In this document: positions 24,368 to 36,400 of the stretch, one piece after another
Layout: the number at the start of each line of letters is the position of its first letter
How positions within the stretch are numbered: position 1 is the stretch's first letter
Source: Rhyacophila brunnea
Lineage: Eukaryota; Arthropoda; Insecta; Trichoptera; Rhyacophilidae
NCBI GenBank assembly: GCA_022495005.1
Contig: JAGYXB010000693.1
Span: forward strand, 903,478 to 967,477
Direction: 5' to 3'
Length of the DNA stretch: 64,000 bases
Program-made: the position numbers and the translations under genes
The notes under the pieces: generated by a model
Told to the model about the DNA's origin: nothing
Seen by the model: the letters and a program-made list of their open reading frames with translations, nothing else
The model's database searches: none

Positions 24368-25265
24368 CAGAGCGTTGGAGCGGAGCTCGTAGCAGGAGCA
24401 CGGAGCGGTGGAGCAATGGGGTTTACCCGGAGCAGGAGCGGCGCCGGAGCACCGAAAATTTGTAGTGCTCCACTGCTCCAGATGTTCTTTTAATATTATT
24501 AAATTTTTGCAGTGACGTCCCTAAATAAAATGCCGCCCTTAGGCAGCGCCAAAATGCCGCTCCATTTTTTTATACAGTATTTCTATCAACCTTTACAATA
24601 TCTAAGAAATGTGTTGTATGGAGAGATTACTAACAAAATACCAGATTTTAATTATTCGCAAATCTGCACGTGTCGTTTCTGGTTACCAAGGACGTCGAAG
24701 GGCAACGGAAGTAAACTAGATATCTCGAACCTGACAAAACCAGTGAGCTGATTTTTTTAATGGAAAGATATTTTCGTTATTACTAAGTTTAGGTAGCTAT
24801 TTCTATATATTTCAAATGATTCTACTTGATTTGCCGCCCTTCGAGTAACTGCCGCCCCCAAGCGATGCTCAATCTGCCTACCCCCACGGGACGACACTGA
24901 ATTTTTATCCTAAAATCTAATGAAAATATTATATTTAATACTTCGCAACACCAGAATTATTTGAAATACGGCAACACTACCTAGTGACAAATAACCTCAA
25001 CCTCACTTTTTTGACACTTTTGGAGACACCACTTTTATAAGTTTGCAGATATTGGATTTAATAGAATTAAAAATGAAAATGATGAATCATAAAGCTTATT
25101 TTACAACCAAGGTTTATTTTTTTAATTTTTTAACATTTGTATACCAACATATTATAACACCCATCAAAACTTTTTACCCGGAAAGGAGCAAACCCTGGGG
25201 GCGAGCTGGAAAAATATTAGGTCCCGAGCAGAGCAACTAAAAAAAGGGTCCGCTCCAACCCTCTG
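24368..25265 (+). mobile_element. hAT-like element with GGAGCGGA-rich termini (nested host)
   Basis: TIRs CAGAGCGTTGGAGCGGA and the reverse complement CAGAGGGTTGGAGCGGA; exact 8-bp TSD GTTTTAAT at 24360-24367 and 25266-25273. Left subterminal region is dense in GGAGC / GGAGCGG units. A second hAT MITE is inserted at 24510-24899; without it the element is ~500 bp. The frame at 25043-25240 is not a transposase. Confidence 0.9.
24510..24899 (+). mobile_element. hAT-like MITE (family CAGTGACGTCCC), nested copy
   Basis: Starts CAGTGACGTCCCTA, ends GGGACGACACTG; octamers AATTTTTG / AATTTTTA are the TSD with one mismatch. Collinear with 49932-50307. Confidence 0.85.
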
Positions 25266-25960
25266 GTTTTAATTCAATATACGTCTCAAGTACTATTCCA
25301 AAAATAGCTAACTATCAGGCACTGTTTTCGAAGATGTGTTTCCAGGAACATAATATGTATCTTTAAAAAAAATGCGCAGTGTAATATGGCTCACACGTTT
25401 TTTATAAAAGAATGCTCTTAAAAGAAATGACATACAAAATTTAATATAACATCATGATATTTTATAATCAACGATATAAAGATAAAATCTGATAGTATTA
25501 TAATATTATCTAATACCGGCCTCAGTAGTTTTAAAGTTGGGTATAGGTAACGGTCAACGGAACAAGAAACTACTAAAATACTACAAAATATCTACTATAT
25601 TTTGCAGCTGATAATTTATTAAGTAAGTATTAATTTTATTATTAGTACCTATAAATAGATGGAGTAAATAATATGAATTATAAATGTCAATGATGTGTAA
25701 AGGGCAAAATTATTTCCTAAGTCCAGTACCGTTGGAGAAATTTGTTAGATGAAGCAGACTTTCGGACTTTTAGTTGAGAATTGCTCTCCGCGTTCGTGTG
25801 AGGCACTTGCATATTACGATCAGGTGAAAATTATATCATCGGAACGAAGAAAACTTTGAGTTTTTAATAGTTCACTCGCTGAATATGCGCCTGGCTTTAT
25901 GGCTAAGCTTTGACGTCACCACTTCTATCGTCCTAGCGTTGTTATGATATTATACCGTCA
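25266..25960. other. unassigned AT-rich stretch
   Basis: Nothing recognised before the non-LTR fragment. Confidence 0.45.
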
Positions 25961-27580
25961 AAAGTGTCATTTAGTGGTCATATAGCTATCATTTATCAAA
26001 AGGCGCTACAAATGTTGGGCTTCGTCTTGCGTTCTTCCCGGGTCTTTTCGGATGTTACTGTATTAAAAATTCTTTATAATTCCTTAGTGAGAAGCTGGCT
26101 TGAGAGTGGGTCGATTGTTTGGGCCCCGCATCAGTTGAAATATGACCTTATGGTGGAGCGAGTTCAAACGAAATTTTTGAGACTCCTTTATTTGAGGTTA
26201 TATGGATCCGTGGCTTTATCCAACTGACTTTCTCTTATGTATGCAAGGGGGGACATGCTCGTCGAAGGTCAAAATTGAGTTTTTATTATATTTTCAAACC
26301 ATGATCCTGGACACTCCTTAAACGTTGTAGATAATCTATTTATATAATTTTGAAGCCTTATTATCTTTTATTGTTATTTTAAACATTTGATGACTGCATA
26401 AAGTATTTTTGTTACATAAAATAGTATTCTTTTAAACCTCTCGCTCTAATGTTTTAGAATATAGTCATATTTCGGTACATAACTGTGCAGTGGTGTTAAG
26501 ATTTTTTACGTTTATTAATTTTTAAACGCATTTATGAAACCATTAGTATAATTTATTACGAGATAATGTTCAAACACGCGCGTCAATATCATTTTACTCC
26601 CTACTTTAATTATAGTTTGTCAATTTATGGCTACGGCCGTATGTTGTAGCTCAACCACTAGGGAATGACAAAAGAAATGGCGTATTTCAAAAAAACACTA
26701 CCTTATTCTTAGGTCAATAATTATTATAAAGCAATCATTATTTATAAGATGTTTATCACACTTGAATGGTCAAAGACATAGTTTATAATAAGTATCTTTA
26801 GAATTATCTTCAAATGTGTTAATCTGGCCGATTTTTTGAATAATAAAATGCCTAATTCTTGTCAAATTTGGGATCACAGATTATCAATATAATTTTTTAT
26901 CGTGAATATTTTACAAAATTATCTCGTAATAAATTATACTAATGGTTTCATAAATGCGTTTAAAAATTAATAAACGTAAAAATCTTAACACCACTGCACA
27001 GTTATGTACCGAAATATGACTATATTCTAAAACATTAGAGCGAGAGGTTTAAAAGAATACTATTTTATGTAACAAAAATACTTTATGCAGTCATCAAATG
27101 TTTAAAATAACTATAAAGGATAATAAGGCTTCAAAATTATATAAATAGATTATCTACAACGTTTAAGGAGTGTCCAGAATCATGGTTTGAATACACAATA
27201 AAAACTCAATTTTGACCTACGACGAGCACGTGGGCCGTTAAGTGCTAGAAGATATTAATATTTGGCCACGTATTTTTTTCGACTTATATGTGGTGTGAAT
27301 GAGAACTTTGCCATTCTTGGTAGTATTGACTTGTGTGTATCTGATAACTATCTTAGAAATCGGGAGCATCAGTTGTTTGTTCTCCCGAGGAGCAAAATTA
27401 GCCTGCCATTAGTGATGTTAATTGGGAGGGCAATAACTCTGTTCAACCAAATCGCTTCGGATGTTGATATATTCCATCGACGTGAGGATGAGTATAGGTG
27501 GACGTTGTTTTATAAATTCTTAAAATAGGGTCTGCTTAACTCGTCCGGTGTACTTCCTTGTATCTAGGATATACTTTATA
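25961..27580 (+). pseudogene. Jockey/CR1-like non-LTR RT C terminus, split by a MITE
   Basis: Two parts of one ORF. 25964-26227 encodes ALQMLGFVLRSSRVFSDVTV and SWLESGSIVWAPHQLKYDLM. After the insertion, 27262-27528 encodes the end (FFRLICGVNENFAILGSID, then DEYRWTLFYKFLK). The intact homologue at 28355-29150 shows the order and the missing residues. The copy is 5'-truncated, broken by 26247-27237 and lacks the catalytic RT motifs. The 3' UTR reads GGTCTGCTTAACTCGTCCGG as in the homologue. Confidence 0.85.
26247..27237. mobile_element. fold-back derivative of a piggyBac-like MITE
   Basis: Left arm (26247-~26570) and right arm (~26915-27237) are near-perfect inverted copies of over 300 bp. 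The termini are GGGGGGACATGCTC and its mutated inverse, with TTAA at 27238-27241; the left flank is GCAA. Compared with the simple copy 30612-31277, this one is a reversed complete body preceded by an extra inverted copy of its left half. It splits a retrotransposon ORF. Confidence 0.8.
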
Positions 27581-27829
27581 TATATTTATATTTTTTTGTA
27601 TTTACATATTTCTACTGTAGATAATACTGATAAGTTAAGTAAGTATAAGATAAGTTAATACTGATCTATCTCTTTTTTACGTACCTAATACTGTTTTAAT
27701 AATATTTCTTTGTTTCTAAATGTCATGTTGTGAACGTCTTAAACTTATAATTTGTAATGTCCACAATATGTAAAATAAATAAATTGAAAATTGAAAAAGA
27801 TCATAATATGTGAACATAATTATGAATTA

Positions 27830-28143
27830 CACTGCATACACCGCAAACTGTTCACAGCAAACAATCATAAGATACTGTAAGTCCCAAAGACTACGATGGG
27901 CGGGACATGTGGAGAGAATGCCTGAAGTTAGAGCGCCAATGATCATGACGAAGTGGCTACCCCAACGGAAGAGACCCAGAGGCCGTCCAAGAAGGAGATG
28001 GGCTGACGCCGTAGAAGTGGACTGGCTTCATATATGAAGACCCGGTAACTGTTGAAGTGTGGCGAGAGACCGGAGTGAGTGGAGAGCGGTTGTGGAGGAG
28101 GCCAAATCCCACCCCGGGATGTAGCGCCGTGGAAGAAGAAGAA
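27830..28143 (+). pseudogene. RTE-type non-LTR retrotransposon 3' end
   Basis: Plus frame reads CKSQRLRWAGHVERMPEVRA, MTKWLPQRKRPRGRPRRRWA, then DAVEVDW; after a frame change comes the terminal block with the sequence ending GAGGAGGCCAAATCCCACCC and a GAAGAAGAAGAA tail at 28130-28142. A sister copy in reverse lies at 39401-39710. Confidence 0.85.
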
Positions 28144-28354
28144 CTGCATACACCGATGCGATTGATGGAAACTGATTTTGAATTCAAGATTATTGAATAC
28201 TAGTTGAAAAAAATGTCTAAATTGTTATCAATTATAAGAAAGCTCCCCAAACATGCCTCATGTAAAATAATAGAATACGATTGTCCAAAGTGCCTATAGT
28301 TGTTCGTTATTTTAATTACATTTTATTTGATATTACGTTCAACTACGAAGTTTA

Positions 28355-29150
28355 GTTTATATGGATACATACATAGCCATATAGTTACCATTTGTAACAA
28401 AGCGCTTAAAATGTTGGGCTTCGTCATGCGTACTTCCCGGGTCTTTTCAGATGTTACGGTATTAAAACTTTTATTTAATTCTTTAGTTCGAAGCAGACTT
28501 GAGAGTGGGTCTATTGTTTGGGCACCGCACCAGTTGAAGTATGGCCTTATGGTGGAGAGGGTACAGAAGAAATTCTTGAGACTCCTTTACTTGAGGTTGT
28601 ATGGATACTATCCGTGGCTTTATCCAACTGACTTTCTCTTAGGCATGCTTACATACTGCAGTCTGCAATTTAGAAGAAATCTTTATTTAGCTACGTATTT
28701 TTTTCGACTTATACAAGGTATAAATGAGAACTCTGCCATTCTGGGCAGTGTTGACCTGTGTGTCCCTGATAACTATCTTAGAAATAGAGACCACCAGTTG
28801 TTTATTCTCCCAAGGTGCAGAACCAACCTGCCACTGGTAATGCCAATTGGGAGAGTGATAACTATGTTCAACGAAATTGCTTCGGGTGTTGATTTATTCT
28901 ACCTACGTGAGAATGAGTTTAGGTGGATGTTGTTTTATAAAATCTTAAAATAGGGTCTGCTTAACTCATCCGGTGTACTTCCTTGTACCTATCTAATTCA
29001 TCTACTGATATATCTCTTTTTTTATGTAATACTGTTATATTTATATATCTTTGTTTCTAAATGTCATGTTGTGAACGTCTTAAACTTATAATTTGTAATG
29101 TCCACAATATGTTAAAAAAATAAATGAATTGAATTGAATTGAATTGAATT
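28355..29150 (+). pseudogene. Jockey/CR1-like non-LTR retrotransposon, 5'-truncated, ORF end intact
   Basis: An open frame to 28953 encodes the thumb and C-terminal region after the RT core: KALKMLGFVMRTSRVFSDVT, RLESGSIVWAPHQLKYGLMV, KFLRLLYLRLYGYYPWLYPT, ending FRWMLFYKILK. There is no YADD box, so it starts inside the RT domain. The 3' UTR (GGTCTGCTTAACTCATCCGG, then GTGAACGTCTTAAACTT) ends in an ATTGA-type pentamer tail at 29121-29150. Dispersed 3' UTR pieces occur at 49066-49330 and 55740-55811. Confidence 0.85.
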
Positions 29151-29219
29151 GATTAATAAACACAGAACTGTTTTTATGGTTGTTCATTGTTTCATGACTT
29201 TCATGTATATTTTAATATT

Positions 29220-29800
29220 ACATGTTTTTTTTATTCAAACGAATAGTTAATTAAATTATAAGCAAGTTCAAGTATCTAAGTTATAACAAAAAATCTTGGA
29301 GTGATCTATGACGTCGGTTAGTAGTTAAGGTTATTTACCTACCTTGATTTAAAATACAAAAGGCGATTGCCAATACGTCAGCTGAATGCAGAACTATTCT
29401 AACTTACATTTGAAATTTTTGAGGAGACAGTTTTTTGAAACAATTTACTGACATTATTTATTATCTTTATTGATAAATGGATGCATTATATTTTAGTAGA
29501 ATTATTGATGAAAAAAATGGTGCATACACATGCTCATATAAATAATAAATAACTGAAGTAGGCTGTTTCAAAAAACTCTGTCCTCAAAAATTTCAAATGT
29601 GAGTTAGAATAGTTCTGCATTCAGCTGACGAATAGTAACGCAATTGATTTAGAAAGCGTTTTTGAGAGTATTGTAAGTTAAAATTCGTCGCAGGTAGATA
29701 ATATTCCTATAGCATAGTGCTCAATAATACGTGGGCACGAATCACGAGAGACGCAGGTTCGAATCCTGCTGGGTGTATTTTTTCAAAAAAGATTTTTTCT
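29220..29800 (+). mobile_element. tRNA-derived SINE family (second type) with linker
   Basis: The tRNA-like head is at about 29708-29778: ATAGCATAGTGCTCA, then ACGCAGGTTCGAATCCTGC (B box), followed by the tail TTTTTTCAAAAAAGATTTTT. The upstream segment 29220-29377 plus 29632-29707 is collinear with 47310-47520, so linker and head form one repeat unit. A MITE (29378-29631) interrupts the linker. Confidence 0.65.
29378..29631. mobile_element. MITE with ~65-bp TIRs, in SINE linker
   Basis: Arms of ~65 bp are near-perfect inverse copies, beginning TCAGCTGAATGCAGAACTAT. The paralogous locus around 47455 lacks the insertion, confirming the boundaries to within a few bases. Superfamily unknown. Confidence 0.75.
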
Positions 29801-30611
29801 ATTGGTTAAATACTTTAAATACGTTAAATATTTATGTTTCCAAATTATGTATGATAGTATGGCTTTACTATTTTGGTAGTTTTATGTCTATTGCGAGTTT
29901 TATGACAAACAGAGTATGCGAGGAACGATTGTTCAATTGAGGGATTATTTGTGAATGATTGAAAGGTTTGATATCGACGACTCCTTCTAATATTATATAA
30001 GATCGGTTAACGTCTACTGATGTCAACTGGTAAGAATAACTGTGCAGTTGTTATTATTGAATATCACTGCCTACTACGCACTGCTTGTTTTGTTTATATT
30101 AAGGATTTAAAAGTTACAGTTACAGAAAAGCATTGATATATTATGTTTATTCGTATTTTTGTTGATCGCATTCGTTTTGGAAAATGTGGAAAAATGTTAA
30201 TATAAATTGTATATCCAAAGTATTAGCAATAAATAAACACTCTTACAATGCCCTAAATATGAACGACACAGAGTACAGCTACGAATTATTGCGGATATCT
30301 TTGAGAATGTCGACTAATTGAATAGTGCCCTGGCGGTGACTAAGACGGGAGAGCTTAGCAAAATAATTGTAAAGTCTTTTAACAGAATTGGGTTGAGGAC
30401 CTGATCGGCGGATCCCCTTCTAGAAGAAAAGAGACGATATGACAGCGAGTCACAGTCAACACCTCGGTCAAAACTCTTTACTTCAATATTTTTTTCAAAA
30501 TTTAGTTAGTTTAGTTAGTTAGATACTTAATAATTAATACCTACTTATAAAACAGTAATAAATCGCATGCATTGGTTTGGGGCGACTCGTTATAATAAGG
30601 CATAACATTAA
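29801..30611. other. unassigned
   Basis: SINE-tail-like sequence fades after ~29850. The stretch 30330-30480 is less AT-rich, without a recognised frame. Confidence 0.4.
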
Positions 30612-31277
30612 GGGCGGACGTGCTCAGCATGGGTCAAAATGGAGCTTTTATTCTATTTTCAAAGCATGATCCTGGGCATTCCTTAAACGTTGTAGATGAT
30701 CTATTTATATAATTTTGAAGCCTTATTATCTTTTATATTTATTTTAAACATTCGATGACTGCATAAAGTATTTTTATGCATATAGTATTATTTTAAACCT
30801 CTCGCTCTAATGTTTTAGAATATAGTCATATTTCAGTACATAAATGTGCAGTGGTGTTAAGATTTTTTACATTTATTAATTTTAAACACATTTATAAAAC
30901 CATCAGTATAATTTATGTTGACATTATTATAGTAAAATATTTACGATAAAAATTATATTGATAATCTCTGTGATCCCAAATTTGACAAGAATTAGGCATT
31001 TTATTATTCAAAAAATGGGCAAGATTAACACATTTGAAGACAATTCTAAAGATATTAATTATAAGCTATGTCTTCCACCATTCAAGTGTGATTAACATTC
31101 TATGAATAATGATTGCTTTATATTAATTATTGACCTAAGAATAAGGTAGTGTTTTTTTGAAATACGCCATTTCTTGTGGCATTCCCCGGTGGTTAAGCTA
31201 CAACATACGGCCGTAGCCATAAATTGACAAACTATAATTGAAGTAGAGAGTAAGACCTACTCTGAGCATGTCCCCCC
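30612..31277 (+). mobile_element. piggyBac-like MITE, simple copy
   Basis: 666 bp, TIRs GGGCGGACGTGCTC and GAGCATGTCCCCCC, flanked on both sides by TTAA (30608-30611, 31278-31281), the diagnostic piggyBac target. Not internally palindromic. No transposase. Confidence 0.88.
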
Positions 31278-31499
31278 TTAAGGGAAGAATGCGACAAATC
31301 CCTAAATATTACCTTTTGGAGTAGATTCCGTTTAGGTGAAAATGTTTCTGGCTGTGGCGCTATGTATTAGTAAATAATTAAGTACCTAACATAATATATA
31401 CCTATGTGATACCTAATTATTTTGCATACGAACTCAAAATAATATAGAATGAGGTAATATTTTGAGCGTTTATGTATTTTTCCATATTGGTACAGTTAG

Positions 31500-31845
31500 G
31501 CTTTGTCCAGATGGTGCGTGTCTCGCTTTACGCTCGTGTACCAAATGTGTGCTGACGTTCTACATTTTTAATGGGAATAAAAATAAGGGCAACTCATTCG
31601 TGACACAAAGCTCCTGAGATTTAATATCAGCAAGCAAACCAGCAAGATATATTGTCGGCATTGTACAACCTTGGTTACGTAATTCATTGTTGGATGGCGA
31701 TAAACAATGTCGCGTTGTTGAGAATCTAGCGAATGTTTGCACTTGTCGCACAACAGATGATACGCCGCGAGTACATGTGGACGGCTCAATGGGATCATAT
31801 GTATCTGGAATGCGCGCGAGTCAAATCGCGCCATCTGGACAAAGC
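31500..31845. mobile_element. DNA transposon with TIR GCTTTGTCCAGATGG
   Basis: TIRs of ~20 bp: GCTTTGTCCAGATGGTGCG and the inverse of CGCGCCATCTGGACAAAGC. Flanks share TTAG but the TSD length is uncertain. The open minus frames inside (31560-31834) have no transposase motif. Confidence 0.7.
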
Positions 31846-32855
31846 ATTAGGTAAGGGTTACGCCATACAAAAAATGTTGGGAGCCACTGTATTAGAGTAA
31901 TACATAAAATACACTTTGCAATTTATACTCAAATCTTTGGTTTCATCAGTATTTACGATACCTATATTATAGTATTATATTATTTTCTTTAAAATAGTTA
32001 CAAATTTAAATAAAATAATTGAATGGAGTAATAATCATTACCAACCAATTAATACAGACTACACTGACTTCAAAGCGTCATGTGAGATCAAAATTTTTCT
32101 AAAAAAAAAAAATCAACCTTCAAAGCGCAGATTTGTTTAAAATAAAGTAATAATTGCTTTGAAAGAGAGAGACAGAGAGAGAGGGGAGAGAAGTGTGGGA
32201 AGGTAGCTAGCTGTTAACGAGAATCATTTACAGAAGAAGTGAAGTGGAGCCTGAAAAGAAGAATTAAAATTACTGTACAAATCGTAATCAAGCAAACGAA
32301 CTCATTTTGTGATCATCTCCGGCGTTTCGAAACGGGGGAAACGTTTCGCGAGGGTAAAATGCGATCGGGAATTATTATTATCGTCGATAGCAACACAGAG
32401 ATGATTCTTTTTTCGATTTGTACCAAACGTCAATAAAACGCGGGAAAGGATTAATTATTATGTAATTTGTTTATGGACGGAATGATTGCATAATTTTTAA
32501 ATAGGCTTCATTTTATATTCTCCTATTGATTCATATTTATTGTGGTACTTGGGAAAAGGAACAGACCACAAGAGAATTGCATGTTTGGATTGAATTGATT
32601 TTTTTAAGGTGATCCTATTGAATCTACGTTGATGTAATTTTTTTGGCATAAAGGTATGCGTTAACAACAGTTGAGGCGAAGCAATACTCACACAGACGCA
32701 TTGTTTACAAACAGAATGTTTCAATCGACATCAACGTATACGCATGTTGTCCTCTTTTTGCTATAAGCGCAATAAGTAGGCGTAAGCAAGACAAACGGCT
32801 ATTTCTCGTAGACGTTGTACTCGTACAATGCTTGTTGCCTCAGAAATGCACCAAT
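31846..32855. other. unassigned; GA-rich tract
   Basis: Contains an A run at 32101-32112 and a GAGA-type purine tract at about 32160-32200. The following ~250 bases are less AT-rich (frame 32239-32436 +) but show no known domain. Confidence 0.4.
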
Positions 32856-33187
32856 CATGGCCCCCACAAGGGGGGGCTGACAGGGCTCTAGCCTGGGGGC
32901 CCGGCGTGGCGGACCGACCACACATCACAAAATTGCACTATTATTAACATTTCAAAATATGTACTTATGCGATGCAATTTTCGATTATGTATTTTTTGTC
33001 GATATTCGACAACTCCACAATTCAATTGGGTGTATTAAAATACAAAAAATCACTATAAAATACCCTGAATTACACTATTTATATTACACAATTGTAGATC
33101 GTCACACTGATTTTAACCATAGCGATGGATAGGGGGGCCCGCCGAAGATTCTAGCCTGGGGGGCCGCTTCAAAATGTGGGGGCCATG
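32856..33187 (+). mobile_element. hAT-like MITE, family CATGGCCCCCACA, intact copy
   Basis: 332 bp, TIR CATGGCCCCCACA inverted at the right end, exact 8-bp TSD GCACCAAT at 32848-32855 and 33188-33195. Best-defined member of the family. Confidence 0.93.
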
Positions 33188-34130
33188 GCACCAATACACA
33201 CAATCTTTCGTATCTGTGTTCACTTCAACTTTCATTGCGCGACCTATACGCACGAATTACACAGGGTGAATTTGATACGGTTTCTATTCCCAACTTCACG
33301 TAGGTATGTCTTGCCTATTGTATCGCTTTCTCTTGCTCGGACTATGATTTATTTTCTGTCAAAACTACCGAACTTCACGCTGTTGTAATATGCTTATAGC
33401 AATGATGCATTGTTTTACCTTCTTCAATCCTTCAATTCAATCAAGTCCGTCGTGTCATTAGCTAATAGAAATTTAAAGATTTTGAAAAGGAAGCATTAAC
33501 CATTCCTATTATTATTTCATTAGCCAGCGTACTAGAAAGTCTTTTTGAAATTAACCCATATGTCCTTGTCGTATCACTTGATTCCTAATGCATTATTTAC
33601 GGCCTGTCGCAGAAGGGAGAGAAAGAGATATTTATTTATTTAAGAAAACAAAATATTGTGGACACAACAAATCAAATTCAAGGCGTACACAACATGGGAT
33701 TAACATTATAACAAATATTTCCCTCACAAAAGAGAATAAGAGAATATATAAAATAATAATAATAATACAAAATAAAAATTCGAAAATGTCTACGTATTTG
33801 GGGGCGCACTAGTCTTGCACCCATCGCTAACGGTACCTGATAGGCTTGACACGAGGAAACGGTCCGATCCAGAATAAATCATCGCTGCGACCACGTAGGT
33901 AATTGACAGGCGCATCTATGAATCATTATAATATGAATCTTCATGCTTTATACAGCGGCATAATTTTATCTCATCGCCGTGCAGTAGCTTCTTTGCATGA
34001 TAGAAAAATAGTTTAACGATTAGTGTACCCAAAAGACTTAAGTATATCATTTACCGCCACGAATGGAAAATTGTGTATATTTTGTGATGGATAAAAACAG
34101 TGTTGTTATTTAATTTGTAACACCTTAGTG
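33188..34130. other. unassigned
   Basis: Frames 33176-33388 and 33588-33812 (+) have no motif; the first runs out of the MITE terminus. Nothing recognised. Confidence 0.45.
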
Positions 34131-34528
34131 CATGGCCCCCACAAGGGGGGGGGGGCTGACAGGGCTTTGGCCTAGGTGCCCAAGCTCTGGAAGGACCCGG
34201 CGTGACGAGTCAACCAATAAGTGAGATAAACACAGACCACAAATCTGGTCTAATAGTTAAAAAAGTCGCCTGCGGCGCTATTTTAATTCAATAATTGTTA
34301 ATTCAACATTTGATTGTACGATGCAATTTTTAACTGTTTGCCGATACTCGACAACTCCATAATTCAAATGGATGGACATATTAAAAATACAAAAAATCGC
34401 TAAAAATACCGCGTACACCATGGAAAACGCTACTATAGCGCGTCACACTGCCTTTACCTTTAGCGATAGGTAGGGGGGCGCGCCAAACATCCTAACCTGG
34501 GGGCCCGCTTCAGGATGTGAGGGCCATG
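34131..34528 (+). mobile_element. hAT-like MITE, family CATGGCCCCCACA, intact copy
   Basis: 398 bp with termini CATGGCCCCCACA / TGTGAGGGCCATG and exact 8-bp TSD CCTTAGTG (34123-34130, 34529-34536). Confidence 0.93.
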
Positions 34529-35331
34529 CCTTAGTGTCGTCGGCTAAATATAATACTTTTATTGTGTTTACTGTCAATTCATGGTGGATCTGCATTGTAT
34601 TATTGATTAATTTAATAAAACGCATTTTTTTAGTAATTATTTCACTTTTAATATATAAATCTGGATTGGTTTCGTCCGCCTTAGAAGGACCTGTTTAACT
34701 GAATAATATTTATAAAACAGGTATTTACCAGAACAAAAATAATCTACCAATACATCGAATTATCCAAATACTTTGTCAATAACAAGTAAATTAAAATTAA
34801 GACGGTACTTCAGTGAAACGGAAAATAATTTTCAACTATAGGTGCGACGAAATTTTGGACTCACTGGCAATCGGAGAGCGAACGTCGAGCTGTGAACACG
34901 TCAATTTGTTTCGTGATGGCGACGGGGGTATTAATTCTTAAATCATGTAAAGATGACTAAAAGACGTTACCCATTTACTTGAAAAAGAAAACATGTCAAT
35001 GAATATATTATTATTGTGACTAATAGAACAATAAACAAAACATTAAATGGACGCATGTTGGATTTATATGACAAATTATATTTCGTTCGGCACGCGTCAT
35101 TTGCACAATCCACGCATCACCTAGCCACGATCTTTTTAGACCATGCCCGAACTGAGGTATAGCCTTAATGAGATTGGATATTAATATTTCATACTACTTA
35201 GGTACATCATTAAGGACTAATTCTAATTTGTTAAATGATCAATTGCATTTTGTACAAGCCTATAGATTCTTGAAGAATAATGAATAATTAAACAATATTT
35301 TCTATACACTGCCCTAGCATTTGCGTGTTAA

Positions 35332-35542
35332 CCCTTTGAACGCCGCCTCTTCACGGCAAGCAATATACCCTAATGACGCGAATAAAAGAAACGGTGTCCT
35401 TGCGGAAATAAAGCACGAAGAATCCAAAACAATGCCTTAATTACTGCAAGAGTTCGCTTATATTAAATTAATGTGTTAATCACGGCTCTCCAGTGCAGCC
35501 GAGAGCGTAATGAGGTTAGATTAAAAGCCGGCGCTTGAAGGG
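35332..35542. mobile_element. piggyBac-like MITE (211 bp)
   Basis: TIRs CCCTTTGAACGCCG and CGGCGCTTGAAGGG (one mismatch), TTAA at 35328-35331 and 35543-35546. Nested in the long inverted-repeat element. Confidence 0.88.
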
Positions 35543-35904
35543 TTAACGTACCGGGTGACCAAAGTGTAACAATGGAAGTGAAACAATTACACACAAAAGA
35601 GTGATAATGTCTTTATATTACAACAATGAGTTGAGATTATATGGTCGGGTTAATTTTTAGATTTCGTGTCGGGTTTGAGGGGCGGGGTGGGGTGGGGGGT
35701 TGAAATTATAATTAAAATTAGGTACCTACATATTTTGTATCTTATTAAAGTGTAATTAAAATCTCATAATCATAGTATTGTGCACTATTTGATTATCTCT
35801 TTAGCAATCATTATAAAAGTCTTCATACAATCTATTGTTCAGCTAATTCTATCATGCTATTTTTACATTAACTGATAATTAAATTCTTAAAAATAACTGC
35901 CCAG

Positions 35905-36400
35905 ATCATCTTCTTCTTCTTATTCTTAGTCAATATCCGCATGTGGACAGCACACGGTGCCTCCAAGATTTTTTATGGCTCGACGGTCTTATTTTGTCTT
36001 TTTAGATGATGCCAGCATCCTGAAGCTTCGTCGTATACATCATGCCAAAAACAAGGAACATTTTAACATACAATTTATTTATGTAATATACCATAATATA
36101 TTATTCTTTCTAGCGCTGTAAGCCAATGTGGGTCTTGGCTTTCTCCAGCATATGCCTCCATCTAGATCTGTCAGAAGCCGCTTCTCTAGTCTCTTTAAGT
36201 CTCGACACTTTCCTTCTATCATATACGAGGTTGACCAGGTCTTCGTTGCCTTCCAGTTTCCCGAATGACAGTTTTTTCATGAGTGACTCGTTCATCCATT
36301 GTACACGGTCCAGCATCTTAGGCGGTCTAATTTGATTGATTATACGATGTGCGCCTCTTCTACAAACTGTAACTTCGTCTCCACCCCAACTGTGTGTCAT
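35905..36400 (-). pseudogene. RTE-type non-LTR retrotransposon 3' ends
   Basis: Minus strand 36110-36400 encodes RRGAHRIINQIRPPKMLDRV and ends with REAASDRSRWRHMLEKAKTH, the conserved tail of RTE ORF2. A second, shorter 3' end with a GAAGAAGA tail lies at 35905-36035. Both are 5'-truncated. Confidence 0.75.
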
